From Flavobacterium sp. UBA6195 (GTDB lineage: Bacteria; Bacteroidota; Bacteroidia; Flavobacteriales; Flavobacteriaceae), in NCBI RefSeq assembly GCF_002422095.1, contig NZ_DITB01000127.1, positions 1 through 25,155 of the forward strand: a DNA stretch of 25,155 nt, given 5' to 3'. The position numbers and the translations under genes are program-made. Numbering within the stretch: position 1 is the first letter of the stretch; each line of letters begins with the position of its first letter. A model generated the notes under the pieces. The model saw nothing but the letters and a program-made list of their open reading frames with translations. It had not been told where the DNA came from and did no database searches. Shown here piece by piece: positions 16,462 to 24,612 of this stretch.

Positions 16462-19314
16462 ATGTCACAAAAACGCCTTTTTTTACTCGATGCCTACGCC
16501 TTAATTTTTAGAGGATATTACGCTTTTATTAAAAATCCAAGAATCAATTCAAAAGGAATGGACACTTCGGCCATTATGGGATTCATGAATTCTTTAATGG
16601 ATGTAATTAAACGCGAAAAACCTGACCATTTAGCCGTAGCATTTGATAAAGGTGGAAGCGATTACCGTTTTGAAATGTATCAAGAATACAAAGCGCATCG
16701 TGACGAAACACCTGAAGCGATTAAAATTGCTGTTCCTTATATTCAAGAATTGTTGAAAGCGATGCATATTCCAATTGTCGAAAAAGCGGGTTTTGAAGCC
16801 GATGATTTGATTGGAACATTGGCTAAACAAGCCGAAAAAGAAGGTTTTCAAGTGTTCATGGTAACGCCAGATAAGGATTTTGCGCAATTGGTTTCTGAAA
16901 ATATTTTCATGTACAAACCTGCCCGAATGGGGAATGATATCGAGATTTGGGGAATTCCCGAAGTATTAGAAAAATTTGAAATCGAGCGTCCTGAGCAAGT
17001 CATTGATTTCTTAGGAATGATGGGCGATTCTGCCGATAATATTCCGGGATTACCTGGCGTAGGTGAAAAAACAGCTAAAAAATTCTTGGCAGAATATGGC
17101 ACATTAGAAAATTTATTAGCCAACACGCATCAGTTAAAAGGCGCGATGAAAGATAAAATCGAAGCCAATAAAGAATTGGGAATTTTATCCAAAAAATTAG
17201 CTACTATCCTACTCGATTGTCCGGTGACATTTGATGCTGACGATTATGAATTATCAAAACCCGATGTAGAAAAAACCGATGCTTTGTTTCAGGAATTAGA
17301 ATTCCGTCAAATGAAAGCGCAGTTTGATAAGCTTTTTGGAACCGGAAAAGAATACGATGAAATTGACAGTAATGGCAATACTTCGGAAATTCCGCAACCA
17401 ACAAAAAAAGCGCCAGCCAAAAAATCAAACGAAGACCAATTTGATTTGTTCGGTTTTAGTGATGAATCGGATGAACCAACTGCGAATCATTCGTATTATG
17501 CCACTTTAGAAAATACGACGCATTTCTACCAAATAGTTCAAGGCGATTTACCCGTAAAATTGTTAATGCAGAATTTATTAAATCAAACCTCAGTATGTTT
17601 TGATACCGAAACTACAGGAATTGACGCTTTGAATGCCGAGTTAGTAGGAATGTCGTTCTCTTTCGAAAAAGGAAAAGGATTTTATATTCCGTTTCCCGAA
17701 AATCAGGAAGAAGCCCAAACATTAATTGAAAAATTCCGACCCTTCTTCGAAAATGAAAGCATCGAAAAAATCGGTCAGAACATGAAATACGACTTGAAAA
17801 TTCTTTCGAATTACAACATTCAAGTCAAAGGAAAATTATTCGATACCATGATTGCACATTATCTGATTAATCCAGATATGCGTCATAACATGGATGTTTT
17901 ATCGGAAACTTATTTGAAATATTCGCCAAAATCGATTGAAACGTTAATTGGAAAAAAAGGAAAAAATCAATTGTCGATGCGTGATGTTCCTTTGGAAGAC
18001 ATTAAAGAATATGCGACTGAAGATGCCGATATTACCTTCCAACTAAAAGAACATTTTCAACCGATTTTAGAAAAAGTAGGTACGAAAAAATTGTTTGACG
18101 AAATCGAAATTCCATTAGTTCCTGTTTTAGCCGATATGGAAAAAGAAGGCATTCGTTTGGATGTGGAATTCCTAAAAAGCATGTCGGTTGATATGCAAAA
18201 AGAAATCGATGCGTTTGAACAACAAATCTATGAAACCGCGGGTGAGAAATTCAATTTGGCTTCTCCAAAACAGTTGGGTGATATTTTATTCGACAAACTA
18301 AAAATTGGTGGCGCGAAACAAAAGAAAACCAAAACCGGTCAATATGCCACTGGCGAAGAAGTGTTGAGTTATTTGGCAAACGAACATCAAATTGTGCGCG
18401 ATATTTTAGAATGGCGTCAAATGGTGAAATTGCAAAGCACTTACATTGATGCTTTACCTAATCAAGTTGACAAAAAAACAGGAAGAGTGCATACTGATTA
18501 TATGCAAACGGTGGCCGCTACAGGTCGTTTGAGTTCGAATAATCCAAACTTACAAAACATTCCTATTCGAACCGAAAGAGGAAGACAAATTAGAAAAGCC
18601 TTTATTGCGCGCGATGAAAATTACACGCTACTTTCTGCCGATTATTCACAAATTGAATTGCGAATTATTGCCGCTTTATGTGGTGAAGAAAACATGATTA
18701 AAGCGTTTCAAAATCACGAAGACATTCACAAAAGTACGGCTGCAAAAGTGTTCAATGTGCCTTTAGACGAAGTAACAAAAGAACAAAGAAGTCATGCTAA
18801 AACCGTAAACTTTGGAATTATTTATGGTGTTTCGGCTTTTGGATTGAGTAACCAAACCAACTTATCTCGAAAAGAAAGTGCAGAATTAATTGAAGCCTAC
18901 TATCAAACGTATCCAAAATTAAAATCGTTTATGACTTCGCAAGTTGATTTTGCTAGAGAAAACGGTTATGTGGAAACCATTTCAGGAAGAAGACGTTATT
19001 TAAAAGACATCAACTCAGCCAACGCAATTGTTCGTGGTGGTGCGGAACGAAATGCAGTGAATGCGCCAATTCAAGGTTCGGCTGCTGATATCATCAAAAT
19101 TGCGATGATTAACATTCACAAAAAACTGACTTCTGAAAATTGGAAATCAAAAATGCTATTGCAAGTACATGACGAATTAGTATTTGACGTGCATAACTCC
19201 GAATTAGAAAAAATCCAACCGATGATCAAACACGAAATGGAAAACGCTTTCAAAATGGCTGTTCCGTTAGATGTGGAAATTGGATTGGGTAAAAATTGGT
19301 TAGAAGCACATTAG
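16462..19314 (+). CDS. polA: DNA polymerase I
   Basis: A 950-residue three-domain enzyme for Okazaki fragment processing and repair. The N-terminal 5'-3' exonuclease (about 1-290) starts FLLDAYALIFRGYYAF and has EADDLIGTLA and the helix-hairpin-helix GLPGVGEKTA. A Lys/Asp/Glu-rich linker covers about 300-345. The 3'-5' exonuclease is intact: FDTETTG with Asp381 and Glu383, then NMKYDLKIL and YATEDADIT. The polymerase domain has motif A DYSQIELR (Asp727), motif B RSHAKTVNFGIIYG and motif C VHDELVF (His903, Asp904). Proofreading should therefore be active, unlike in Taq-type enzymes. The ATG at 16462 begins MSQKRLF. A CAGT-rich spacer starts straight after the stop. Confidence 0.98.
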   Translation: MSQKRLFLLDAYALIFRGYYAFIKNPRINSKGMDTSAIMGFMNSLMDVIKREKPDHLAVAFDKGGSDYRFEMYQEYKAHRDETPEAIKIAVPYIQELLKAMHIPIVEKAGFEADDLIGTLAKQAEKEGFQVFMVTPDKDFAQLVSENIFMYKPARMGNDIEIWGIPEVLEKFEIERPEQVIDFLGMMGDSADNIPGLPGVGEKTAKKFLAEYGTLENLLANTHQLKGAMKDKIEANKELGILSKKLATILLDCPVTFDADDYELSKPDVEKTDALFQELEFRQMKAQFDKLFGTGKEYDEIDSNGNTSEIPQPTKKAPAKKSNEDQFDLFGFSDESDEPTANHSYYATLENTTHFYQIVQGDLPVKLLMQNLLNQTSVCFDTETTGIDALNAELVGMSFSFEKGKGFYIPFPENQEEAQTLIEKFRPFFENESIEKIGQNMKYDLKILSNYNIQVKGKLFDTMIAHYLINPDMRHNMDVLSETYLKYSPKSIETLIGKKGKNQLSMRDVPLEDIKEYATEDADITFQLKEHFQPILEKVGTKKLFDEIEIPLVPVLADMEKEGIRLDVEFLKSMSVDMQKEIDAFEQQIYETAGEKFNLASPKQLGDILFDKLKIGGAKQKKTKTGQYATGEEVLSYLANEHQIVRDILEWRQMVKLQSTYIDALPNQVDKKTGRVHTDYMQTVAATGRLSSNNPNLQNIPIRTERGRQIRKAFIARDENYTLLSADYSQIELRIIAALCGEENMIKAFQNHEDIHKSTAAKVFNVPLDEVTKEQRSHAKTVNFGIIYGVSAFGLSNQTNLSRKESAELIEAYYQTYPKLKSFMTSQVDFARENGYVETISGRRRYLKDINSANAIVRGGAERNAVNAPIQGSAADIIKIAMINIHKKLTSENWKSKMLLQVHDELVFDVHNSELEKIQPMIKHEMENAFKMAVPLDVEIGLGKNWLEAH

Positions 19315-19317
19315 GAA

Positions 19318-19347
19318 AGTGGTCAGTGGACAGTGACAGTTGGCAGT
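19318..19347 (+). repeat. CAGT-rich short repeat after polA
   Basis: CAGT occurs four times, at 19324, 19331, 19337 and 19344, in steps of 7, 6 and 7 bases. The stretch begins four bases after the polA stop. Similar CAGT heptad strings are, to my recollection, scattered between genes in other flavobacterial genomes; that comparison cannot be made here. Confidence 0.6.
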
Positions 19348-19379
19348 ATATATTAACAATTAAAAACAAATATTTAGAA

Positions 19380-19802
19380 ATGAAGAAAATTTTATTAGTA
19401 GCCGTTTTAGCAATTTTGGCTTCATGTGAAAACATTACAACAAAAAACAATGCTCCTGAAGATATTGAATTTGGTAAAGAATTAGCAACTAAATTTTATG
19501 AAGAATTATCTAATAAAGACACAACCAAAATTAGTAGTTACTTAGACAAATCTATTGCTAAAGAAGAACTTGGCAAATTAGTTAAGAAAAACCTACAAGA
19601 CTATGGAGAAATAATTAAAGTTGACATCAATAAAACTCAAACTTCTAGCGTTACAAAAAATGATGTTAATGAGACAAAATATAGTATGGAAATATTAACC
19701 ATTTACCAAAAAGGCAAAACTCTTGATGAGATTTCATTTACAAAAGACAACAATAAAGGAATCACACTAAATTCATATTTAGTCCATGAGGTAATTGAAT
19801 AA
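19380..19802 (+). CDS. small lipoprotein of unknown function
   Basis: A 140-residue protein. MKKILLVAVLAILASC is a textbook lipoprotein signal with Cys16 as the lipidated residue. Glu and Asn follow, so there is no acidic surface-export run. The mature part begins with a helix (EFGKELATKFYEELSNKD), then a Lys-rich helix and beta strands ending SYLVHEVIE. This outline recalls cystatin-like/NTF2-like DUF4019 or DUF4878 lipoproteins, but no diagnostic residue is visible. I chose the ATG at 19380 because it gives the signal peptide; further upstream the frame runs back into the CAGT repeat and the polA end. It may be read with polA, since no terminator separates them. Its own terminator follows at 19824. 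Confidence 0.75.
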   Translation: MKKILLVAVLAILASCENITTKNNAPEDIEFGKELATKFYEELSNKDTTKISSYLDKSIAKEELGKLVKKNLQDYGEIIKVDINKTQTSSVTKNDVNETKYSMEILTIYQKGKTLDEISFTKDNNKGITLNSYLVHEVIE

Positions 19803-19823
19803 GAAGTCTCAAATATTTATTAC

Positions 19824-19862
19824 AAACCCGATACGTTTCAAAACCTATCGGGTTTATTTTTT
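19824..19862 (+). terminator. intrinsic terminator after the small lipoprotein gene
   Basis: AAACCCGATA (19824-19833) pairs perfectly with TATCGGGTTT (19846-19855) around a 12-base loop. A T-rich tail follows (A then six T, 19856-19862). Confidence 0.88.
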
Positions 19863-19870
19863 GAAAACAT

Positions 19871-19910
19871 TTTGCCATTTCAAATAATATTTAGATATTT
19901 GTCTAAATAT
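19871..19910 (+). promoter_or_regulatory. promoter with overlapping palindromic operator for the SdpR-like/SdpI operon
   Basis: TTTG at 19871-19874 is followed after exactly 19 bases by GATATTTG (19894-19901), one mismatch from TAnnTTTG. A perfect inverted repeat with 9-bp arms, ATATTTAGA (19887-19895) and TCTAAATAT (19902-19910), encloses TATTTG, the core of the -7 box. The ArsR-family gene starts 10 bases later. This layout fits negative autoregulation by that protein, which is an inference. Confidence 0.72.
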
Positions 19911-19920
19911 ATAAATTAAT

Positions 19921-20175
19921 ATGAACGCAATTTTCAAAGCCTTAAACGACGAAACTAGAAGAGATATTCTGGAATTGCTCCGTAAACAGGAAATGACAGC
20001 TGGCGATATTGCGGATCAATTTCATATTTCAAAACCCAGTATTTCGCATCATTTGGATATTTTAAAACGTGCCGATTTGGTCACAAGCGAGAAAAAAGGG
20101 CAATTTGTAGTCTATTCTTTAAACACTACAATTGTTGACGACATTTTAAAATGGATTATTACCCTAAAAAAATAA
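19921..20175 (+). CDS. ArsR-family autorepressor, SdpR-like
   Basis: An 84-residue winged helix-turn-helix protein. It has the family opening FKALNDETRRDILELLRK, the recognition region MTAGDIADQFHISKPSISHHLDILKRADLV and the wing EKKGQFVVYSLN. The metal-binding ELCVC motif of arsenic sensors is missing, so it is not a classic metal sensor. With an SdpI-family gene two bases downstream it matches the SdpR/SdpI arrangement first known from Bacillus, in which the membrane protein can trap the repressor and relieve repression. The palindrome 10 bases upstream of the start is the likely binding site. No sdpABC toxin genes are nearby, so the inducing signal is unknown. Confidence 0.9.
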   Translation: MNAIFKALNDETRRDILELLRKQEMTAGDIADQFHISKPSISHHLDILKRADLVTSEKKGQFVVYSLNTTIVDDILKWIITLKK

Positions 20176-20177
20176 TT

Positions 20178-20819
20178 ATGGAGAAGTTTAAAAAAGAAAT
20201 TCCGTTTTTAGCAATTGCTTTAATTCCTTTTGCTTACCTGATTTACATTTGGAATCGTTTGCCAGAAAAAGTTCCTATGCATTGGAATGGCGCTGGGGAA
20301 ATTGATCGTTATGGCGATAAAAAAGAACTTCTTGTAATGTTATTCATGCTAGTTGGAATTACCTATTTTGTTTTTCTTATTATTCCGTCTATTGACCCAA
20401 AACAAAAACTGCAAAACATGGGCAACAAACTGAACAATCTACGAATGATTCTTACTTTATTCATGTCGGGTTTAGCGGTTTTTATTTTGTACAGTGTGCA
20501 ACAAAAAAGCAGTAATCCTGGATTTGTGTTTGCCATTATTGGCTTGCTTTTTGCTTTCTTAGGTAATTATTTCAAAACCATAAAACCAAATTATTTCATT
20601 GGAATTAGAACACCTTGGACATTAGAAAACGAAGAAGTTTGGAAAAAAACACATTTAATAGGTGGTAAATTGTGGTTTGTTGGTGGATTATTAATGACAT
20701 TGACTTTTTTGATGCCAAATGAAACGCAACTGTATACTTTTTTAGGAATTACTGCCGTTATTACTATTGTTCCAATTGTATATTCGTATTTAGAATTCAA
20801 AAAAATCAAAAATCAGTAA
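20178..20819 (+). CDS. SdpI-family membrane protein (DUF1648)
   Basis: A 213-residue protein with about six hydrophobic segments. The DUF1648 signature LPEKVPMHWNGAGEIDRYGDK (about 28-48) lies after the first segment. The SdpI signature, GNYFKTIKPNYFIGIRTPWTL then NEEVWKKTH, occupies about 134-165. In Bacillus SdpI gives immunity to the SDP peptide and also passes the signal that frees SdpR; here only the family and gene order support such a role. The ATG at 20178 lies two bases after the repressor stop, so the two are probably translationally coupled. An upstream start inside the repressor gene would add nine polar residues and is less likely. Confidence 0.88.
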   Translation: MEKFKKEIPFLAIALIPFAYLIYIWNRLPEKVPMHWNGAGEIDRYGDKKELLVMLFMLVGITYFVFLIIPSIDPKQKLQNMGNKLNNLRMILTLFMSGLAVFILYSVQQKSSNPGFVFAIIGLLFAFLGNYFKTIKPNYFIGIRTPWTLENEEVWKKTHLIGGKLWFVGGLLMTLTFLMPNETQLYTFLGITAVITIVPIVYSYLEFKKIKNQ

Positions 20820-20861
20820 CAAAATAAAATCTCAACTACTAATTAGAAAAACAGAAATGCC

Positions 20862-22229
20862 ATGAAAAAATTACTTCTTTTTGTATTTGCTTTTTCGAGT
20901 TTTGCTTTTGCACAAGATAAATTCACTAGAATTGATAGTTTATTGAACTATTTACACGAAAACAACAAATTCATGGGTTCGTTAACCATTCGCGAAGGAG
21001 AAAATGTGGTTTTCAGTAAAGCCTATGGTTTTGCCGATGCTGAAAAAAACATAAAAGCCGATCGATTAACACGCTATAAAATAGGTTCGATTTCTAAAAC
21101 TTTTACAGCTGTGATGGTAATGCAATTGATTGAAGAGAAAAAACTAACCTTGCAAACCAAATTAAATCGTTTTTATCCAAAAATTAAAAATGCTGAAAAG
21201 ATTTCGATTTATGACTTATTGCACCATAGAACTGGAATAGTAGATTTAGTAAATCAAGATACTACTTTTCATAAAGTAATAGATAAAAAACATTCGAAAG
21301 AAGATATTTTAAAAGTAATTACATCTTACGAGCCTTTATTTGAGTCTGGAAGTAAATATCAATACAGCAATTCGAACTTTTTTATTTTAGGCTGTATTAT
21401 TGAAAAGTTAACCAAAAAATCCTATGCTGAAAATTTACAAAATCGAATCGTTAAAAAAGCTGAATTAGGAACGTATGAAAGTAAAACCGAAATGACCGCT
21501 AAAGGCGCAGTTACCAATAAAGTTTTCGTTCCAACAACCTATTATAAAGAAGAAGCAACAAATACAACAAATAGAGAAAGTTATTCCTATTATTTTGATG
21601 GCACGAATTGGGTAAAATCACTAGAAAATCATAATTCGATTGCATTTGCTTCTGGCGGAATTACATCAACTACTTCTGATTTAACGAAGTTTATTTATGC
21701 ACTTTTCAATGGAAAATTGGTTAGCCCAACTTCTTTAGACCAAATGAAAGAAATCAAAGAAGGTTATGGAAAAGCCTTAATTCAGTTTCCATTTGGCGAA
21801 AGACGTTTTTATGGTCATGGCGGAAGAATTGAGAATTTCAGTTCGATGTTAGGTTATTATCCAACCGAAAAATTGAGTTTTTCTTTGATTTCAAATGGCG
21901 ATAATTTTGTGCAAAATGATATTATCATTGGAATTTTGAGTATTTATTACAAAATGCCGTTTCCATTTCCAAAGTTCATGAAAATGGATAAAGCAGAATT
22001 AGCAAAATTTACTGGAACTTACGCCACAAAAGATTTACCTTTAAAAATTACGGTTTCTGAAAAGAATGGCGAATTATCAGCACAAGCTACTGGACAAGGA
22101 GCTTTTCCATTGACATTCAAAGAAGAAACTACTTTTGTTTTTGCAGCTGCCGGAATTGAAATGGTTTTTGGAGATAATGCATTCGTGCTAATTCAAGGCG
22201 GAATGAAATTCAACTTTACAAAAGAATAA
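20862..22229 (+). CDS. exported serine hydrolase of the beta-lactamase / class C PBP family
   Basis: A 455-residue protein. The signal peptide MKKLLLFVFAFSSFAFAQ is cleaved probably after Ala17. The serine-hydrolase motifs are in order: SISK at 76-79 (catalytic Ser76, Lys79), YSN at 168-170, and HGG at 319-321 in place of KTG. HGG is usual in esterase and D-aminopeptidase branches of this family. The last 100 residues form a separate beta domain (TGTYATKDLPLKITV onward). It may be a peptidase, esterase or penicillin-binding protein; a true beta-lactamase role is not supported. It starts 42 bases after the SdpI gene with no promoter box or terminator between, so co-transcription with the SdpR/SdpI pair is likely. 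Confidence 0.87.
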   Translation: MKKLLLFVFAFSSFAFAQDKFTRIDSLLNYLHENNKFMGSLTIREGENVVFSKAYGFADAEKNIKADRLTRYKIGSISKTFTAVMVMQLIEEKKLTLQTKLNRFYPKIKNAEKISIYDLLHHRTGIVDLVNQDTTFHKVIDKKHSKEDILKVITSYEPLFESGSKYQYSNSNFFILGCIIEKLTKKSYAENLQNRIVKKAELGTYESKTEMTAKGAVTNKVFVPTTYYKEEATNTTNRESYSYYFDGTNWVKSLENHNSIAFASGGITSTTSDLTKFIYALFNGKLVSPTSLDQMKEIKEGYGKALIQFPFGERRFYGHGGRIENFSSMLGYYPTEKLSFSLISNGDNFVQNDIIIGILSIYYKMPFPFPKFMKMDKAELAKFTGTYATKDLPLKITVSEKNGELSAQATGQGAFPLTFKEETTFVFAAAGIEMVFGDNAFVLIQGGMKFNFTKE

Positions 22230-22231
22230 AG

Positions 22232-22942
22232 ATGCAAAACACCATCGCTACCATCAAAAGCATTACCAATAGCAAATATCTCGATATCATTGGAGTCGTT
22301 TTGGTGGTGAGCGTTTCAGTGCATTTAGAATATTATAAAACTACGTACGATTTTAGTTTTGATGGAAAAAACTACTCGTTTTACTTGGGTTACTTTTCCA
22401 TCATAAATACGTGTTTGTCGATGATAGCGACTCGATTAGTGACCAAAAAAAACAACATTGGAAATTTAATCAGCACTTGTAATACGTTATTAAGCGGCGG
22501 TATCGATTACCTTTTAGGGAATATTGGTGCGATTTTAACCTATCCTGTTTCGTTTTTTGGAAACTATTTTGCGTTCCGAATTTGGAAAAAGAAACAATAT
22601 TTGAATGCAATTGATGGCATCTTTTTCCGAAATATGGCAATTGGATTATTGCTTTCGTTGGTATTGAATTACATTGCCTTCACTACGTTTTCAGACAAAG
22701 CGATTGATTGGAAATTATTCTTCGCTATCGCCATTCCAGCCGGAATTAGTTTTGGCGGCACCTTTAATATAGGAAGAATGTATCCCGACAATTGGATTAA
22801 CTGGCAAGTATATAATTTATTCAAAATCCTACAAAATGTAATGTTGATGAACATTGCCAACACCGCAAAATATGTGTTTTATATGTTCAATGCGATTTTG
22901 GGTTATATTACTTGGAAGGATGATAAAGCAAAACAATTATAA
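22232..22942 (+). CDS. PnuC-like membrane transporter
   Basis: A 236-residue protein with about seven hydrophobic segments and almost no soluble loops. The pattern of a first segment, then YFSIINT, NIGNLISTCNTLLSGGIDYLLGN, the aromatic FFGNYFAFRIWKKK and the closing NIANTAKYVFYMFNAILGYITWKDD resembles PnuC nicotinamide riboside transporters, which have a similar length (about 240). The match is by eye and not strong; a different vitamin or nucleoside substrate is possible. The ATG lies two bases after the serine hydrolase stop, so the genes are translationally coupled. Its stop abuts the stop of the convergent LacI-family gene. Confidence 0.62.
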   Translation: MQNTIATIKSITNSKYLDIIGVVLVVSVSVHLEYYKTTYDFSFDGKNYSFYLGYFSIINTCLSMIATRLVTKKNNIGNLISTCNTLLSGGIDYLLGNIGAILTYPVSFFGNYFAFRIWKKKQYLNAIDGIFFRNMAIGLLLSLVLNYIAFTTFSDKAIDWKLFFAIAIPAGISFGGTFNIGRMYPDNWINWQVYNLFKILQNVMLMNIANTAKYVFYMFNAILGYITWKDDKAKQL

Positions 22943-23959
22943 CTTCCTAGTCGATTCTCTCTGACGCAATTCTGTTTTAATTACAACCGTTTGTGGTTGG
23001 TAAAACTCATCTTTAGAATTTAACTTATGGATTAACAGTTCAGCAGCTTTAGCCCCAATTTCTGGCGCGTGTTGGCTCACAGTTGACAAACTTGGTGTTA
23101 ATCGTCTTGACCAAACACCATCAGCAAAACCAATAATATTTAACTCTTCTGGAATTTTGATTCCTTGTTTCAATGCCATTTTCATGGCAGCAGTTGAACT
23201 ATGTTCATCTAAAGCAAAAATAGCATCCATATTTTTCGAAGCTATTAGGTTTTGTAATTTCGTAACAAAATCTTCTAACGAAGTTTCTAAAACAATCAAC
23301 TTCTCATCAATTGGTAAATTAGCATCAGAAAGCGCTTTTTGATAACCTTCAAATCGCAACTTACCAACACTCAAATTATGAATCGTAGAAAGCAATGCGA
23401 TCTTTTTTCCTCCTAATTTAATTAAATGGGTTGTAGCATCGTAAGCAGAATCAAAATCGTCTACTACAACTTTATCGCAATTAATTCCATCGGCCACCCT
23501 ATCAAACATTACGATAGGTGTACCACTGTTCATAATATCTCTAAAATGTTTATAATCTTTTAACGATTGCGTTTCTTCGGCAATTGCCACAATAAAACCG
23601 TCAATAGTTCCATTGTTGAGCATGTCCATTACTTGTTGTTCTTTCGTTAAAGATTCATTAGAAATCCCGGTAATTACATTATACCCTTTTGATAAAGCTT
23701 CTTTTTCAATACCGCTAAACACTTTTGCAAAAAACGGATTCAATATATTAGGTATGATAACTCCAATAGTATTCGTGCGTTGATTTTTTAAATTCTTAGC
23801 AATACTATTAGGTTTATAATTCTGCAAAGCAGCATACTCTTGAATTTTTACCTTGGTAGCTTCACTAATCTCAGGACTATCACTAAGCGCTTTAGATACA
23901 GTAGAAATGGAGACCCCAAATTCAAGGGCAATCTGTTTTAGAGTTGCTTTTGCTTTCAT
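22937..23959 (-). CDS. LacI-family transcriptional regulator
   Basis: A 340-residue protein of normal family length. The N-terminal helix-turn-helix is TLKQIALEFGVSISTVSKAL, then the hinge NYKPNSIAKNLK. The sugar-binding-like domain begins TNTIGVIIPNILNPFF and includes DGFIVAI, PIVMFDRV, VVVDDF, DEHSS and IIGFADG, where the effector would bind. LacI regulators in Bacteroidetes usually control sugar use genes, but no sugar operon is in the window, so the target is unknown. Two CGTAAAA copies on the plus strand (23961 and 23975), directly upstream of its start, could be a self-binding site. It converges on the PnuC-like gene with no terminator between. Confidence 0.93.
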   Translation of the reverse strand: MKAKATLKQIALEFGVSISTVSKALSDSPEISEATKVKIQEYAALQNYKPNSIAKNLKNQRTNTIGVIIPNILNPFFAKVFSGIEKEALSKGYNVITGISNESLTKEQQVMDMLNNGTIDGFIVAIAEETQSLKDYKHFRDIMNSGTPIVMFDRVADGINCDKVVVDDFDSAYDATTHLIKLGGKKIALLSTIHNLSVGKLRFEGYQKALSDANLPIDEKLIVLETSLEDFVTKLQNLIASKNMDAIFALDEHSSTAAMKMALKQGIKIPEELNIIGFADGVWSRRLTPSLSTVSQHAPEIGAKAAELLIHKLNSKDEFYQPQTVVIKTELRQRESTRKL

Positions 23960-24080
23960 ACGTAAAAGTTAAGCCGTAAAAATAGTGTATTTCTTGTATT
24001 TAAAAAAACAAGTTGAACTGATTTTTACATAAAGATGTGAGATGTAACTATTTATAAAAAATAATATTTTATAAAAGGGG

Positions 24081-24111
24081 TTTGCAATTCTAATAATTAA
24101 TTGTACTTTTG
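24081..24111 (+). promoter_or_regulatory. consensus promoter of rplM-rpsI
   Basis: TTTG at 24081-24084 and TACTTTTG at 24104-24111 are separated by exactly 19 bases, a complete match to TTTG-N19-TAnnTTTG. Transcription should start near 24116. Confidence 0.88.
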
Positions 24112-24156
24112 CACTCCCTTTATTGGGAATGGAATGTTTAATTTAAATTAATTATT
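24112..24156 (+). promoter_or_regulatory. rplM leader with small hairpin and AT palindrome
   Basis: TCCC (24115-24118) can pair with GGGA (24125-24128) right at the predicted transcript start. A perfect 14-base palindrome TTAATTTAAATTAA (24138-24151) ends five bases before the GTG start. This could be a feedback site for L13; ribosomal-protein leaders for L13 have been proposed in Bacteroidia, but I cannot confirm a match to them. Confidence 0.4.
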
Positions 24157-24612
24157 GTGAACACATTAAGCTACAAAACAGTATCAGCCAACAAAGCAAC
24201 TGCAGACAAGCAGTGGATTGTTGTGGACGCTGAAGGGCATAACTTAGGTCGTTTATCTACAAAAGTAGCGATGCTTTTAAGAGGTAAATACAAGCCAAGT
24301 TATACACCGCACGTTGATTGTGGGGATAACGTAATTGTTATCAACGCAGAAAAAATCAACCTTACTGGTAACAAGTTAGATGACAAAACGTACATCAGAC
24401 ACACAGGTTACCCAGGAGGTCAAAGAAGTTTAACTGCTAGAGTAATGCAACAAAAAAATCCTGCATTATTAGTAGAAAAAGCTATCAAAGGAATGTTACC
24501 TAAAAACAAATTAGGTGCTGAATTATTCCGCAATTTAAATGTATATGTAGGTTCTGAGCACAAACATGCAGCTCAATCACCTAAAACCGTTAACCTAAAC
24601 GATCTTAAGTAA
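24157..24612 (+). CDS. rplM: 50S ribosomal protein L13 (uL13)
   Basis: A 151-residue ribosomal protein. It has the family core QWIVVDAEGHNLGRLSTKVA, then LLRGKYKPSYTPHVDCGD, INAEKINLTGNK, the HTGYPGG loop and KGMLPKNKLG, ending with NVYVGSEHKHAAQSPK. The start is the GTG at 24157; the residues that follow (NTLSYKTVSANKA) belong to the usual flavobacterial N-terminus, and no ATG fits. It overlaps rpsI by one base (TAATG). Confidence 0.97.
   Translation: MNTLSYKTVSANKATADKQWIVVDAEGHNLGRLSTKVAMLLRGKYKPSYTPHVDCGDNVIVINAEKINLTGNKLDDKTYIRHTGYPGGQRSLTARVMQQKNPALLVEKAIKGMLPKNKLGAELFRNLNVYVGSEHKHAAQSPKTVNLNDLK

Noticed and set aside
19296..19379. Upstream extension of the small lipoprotein into the polA end
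   Set aside because: It would overlap the polA end, translate the CAGT repeat and bury the lipoprotein signal; the ATG at 19380 fits the lipobox.
20178..22229. SdpI plus serine hydrolase as a toxin-immunity or antibiotic-resistance system
   Set aside because: No toxin precursor or sdpAB genes are present, and the hydrolase has HGG rather than the KTG of beta-lactamases; only the regulatory pair is supported.
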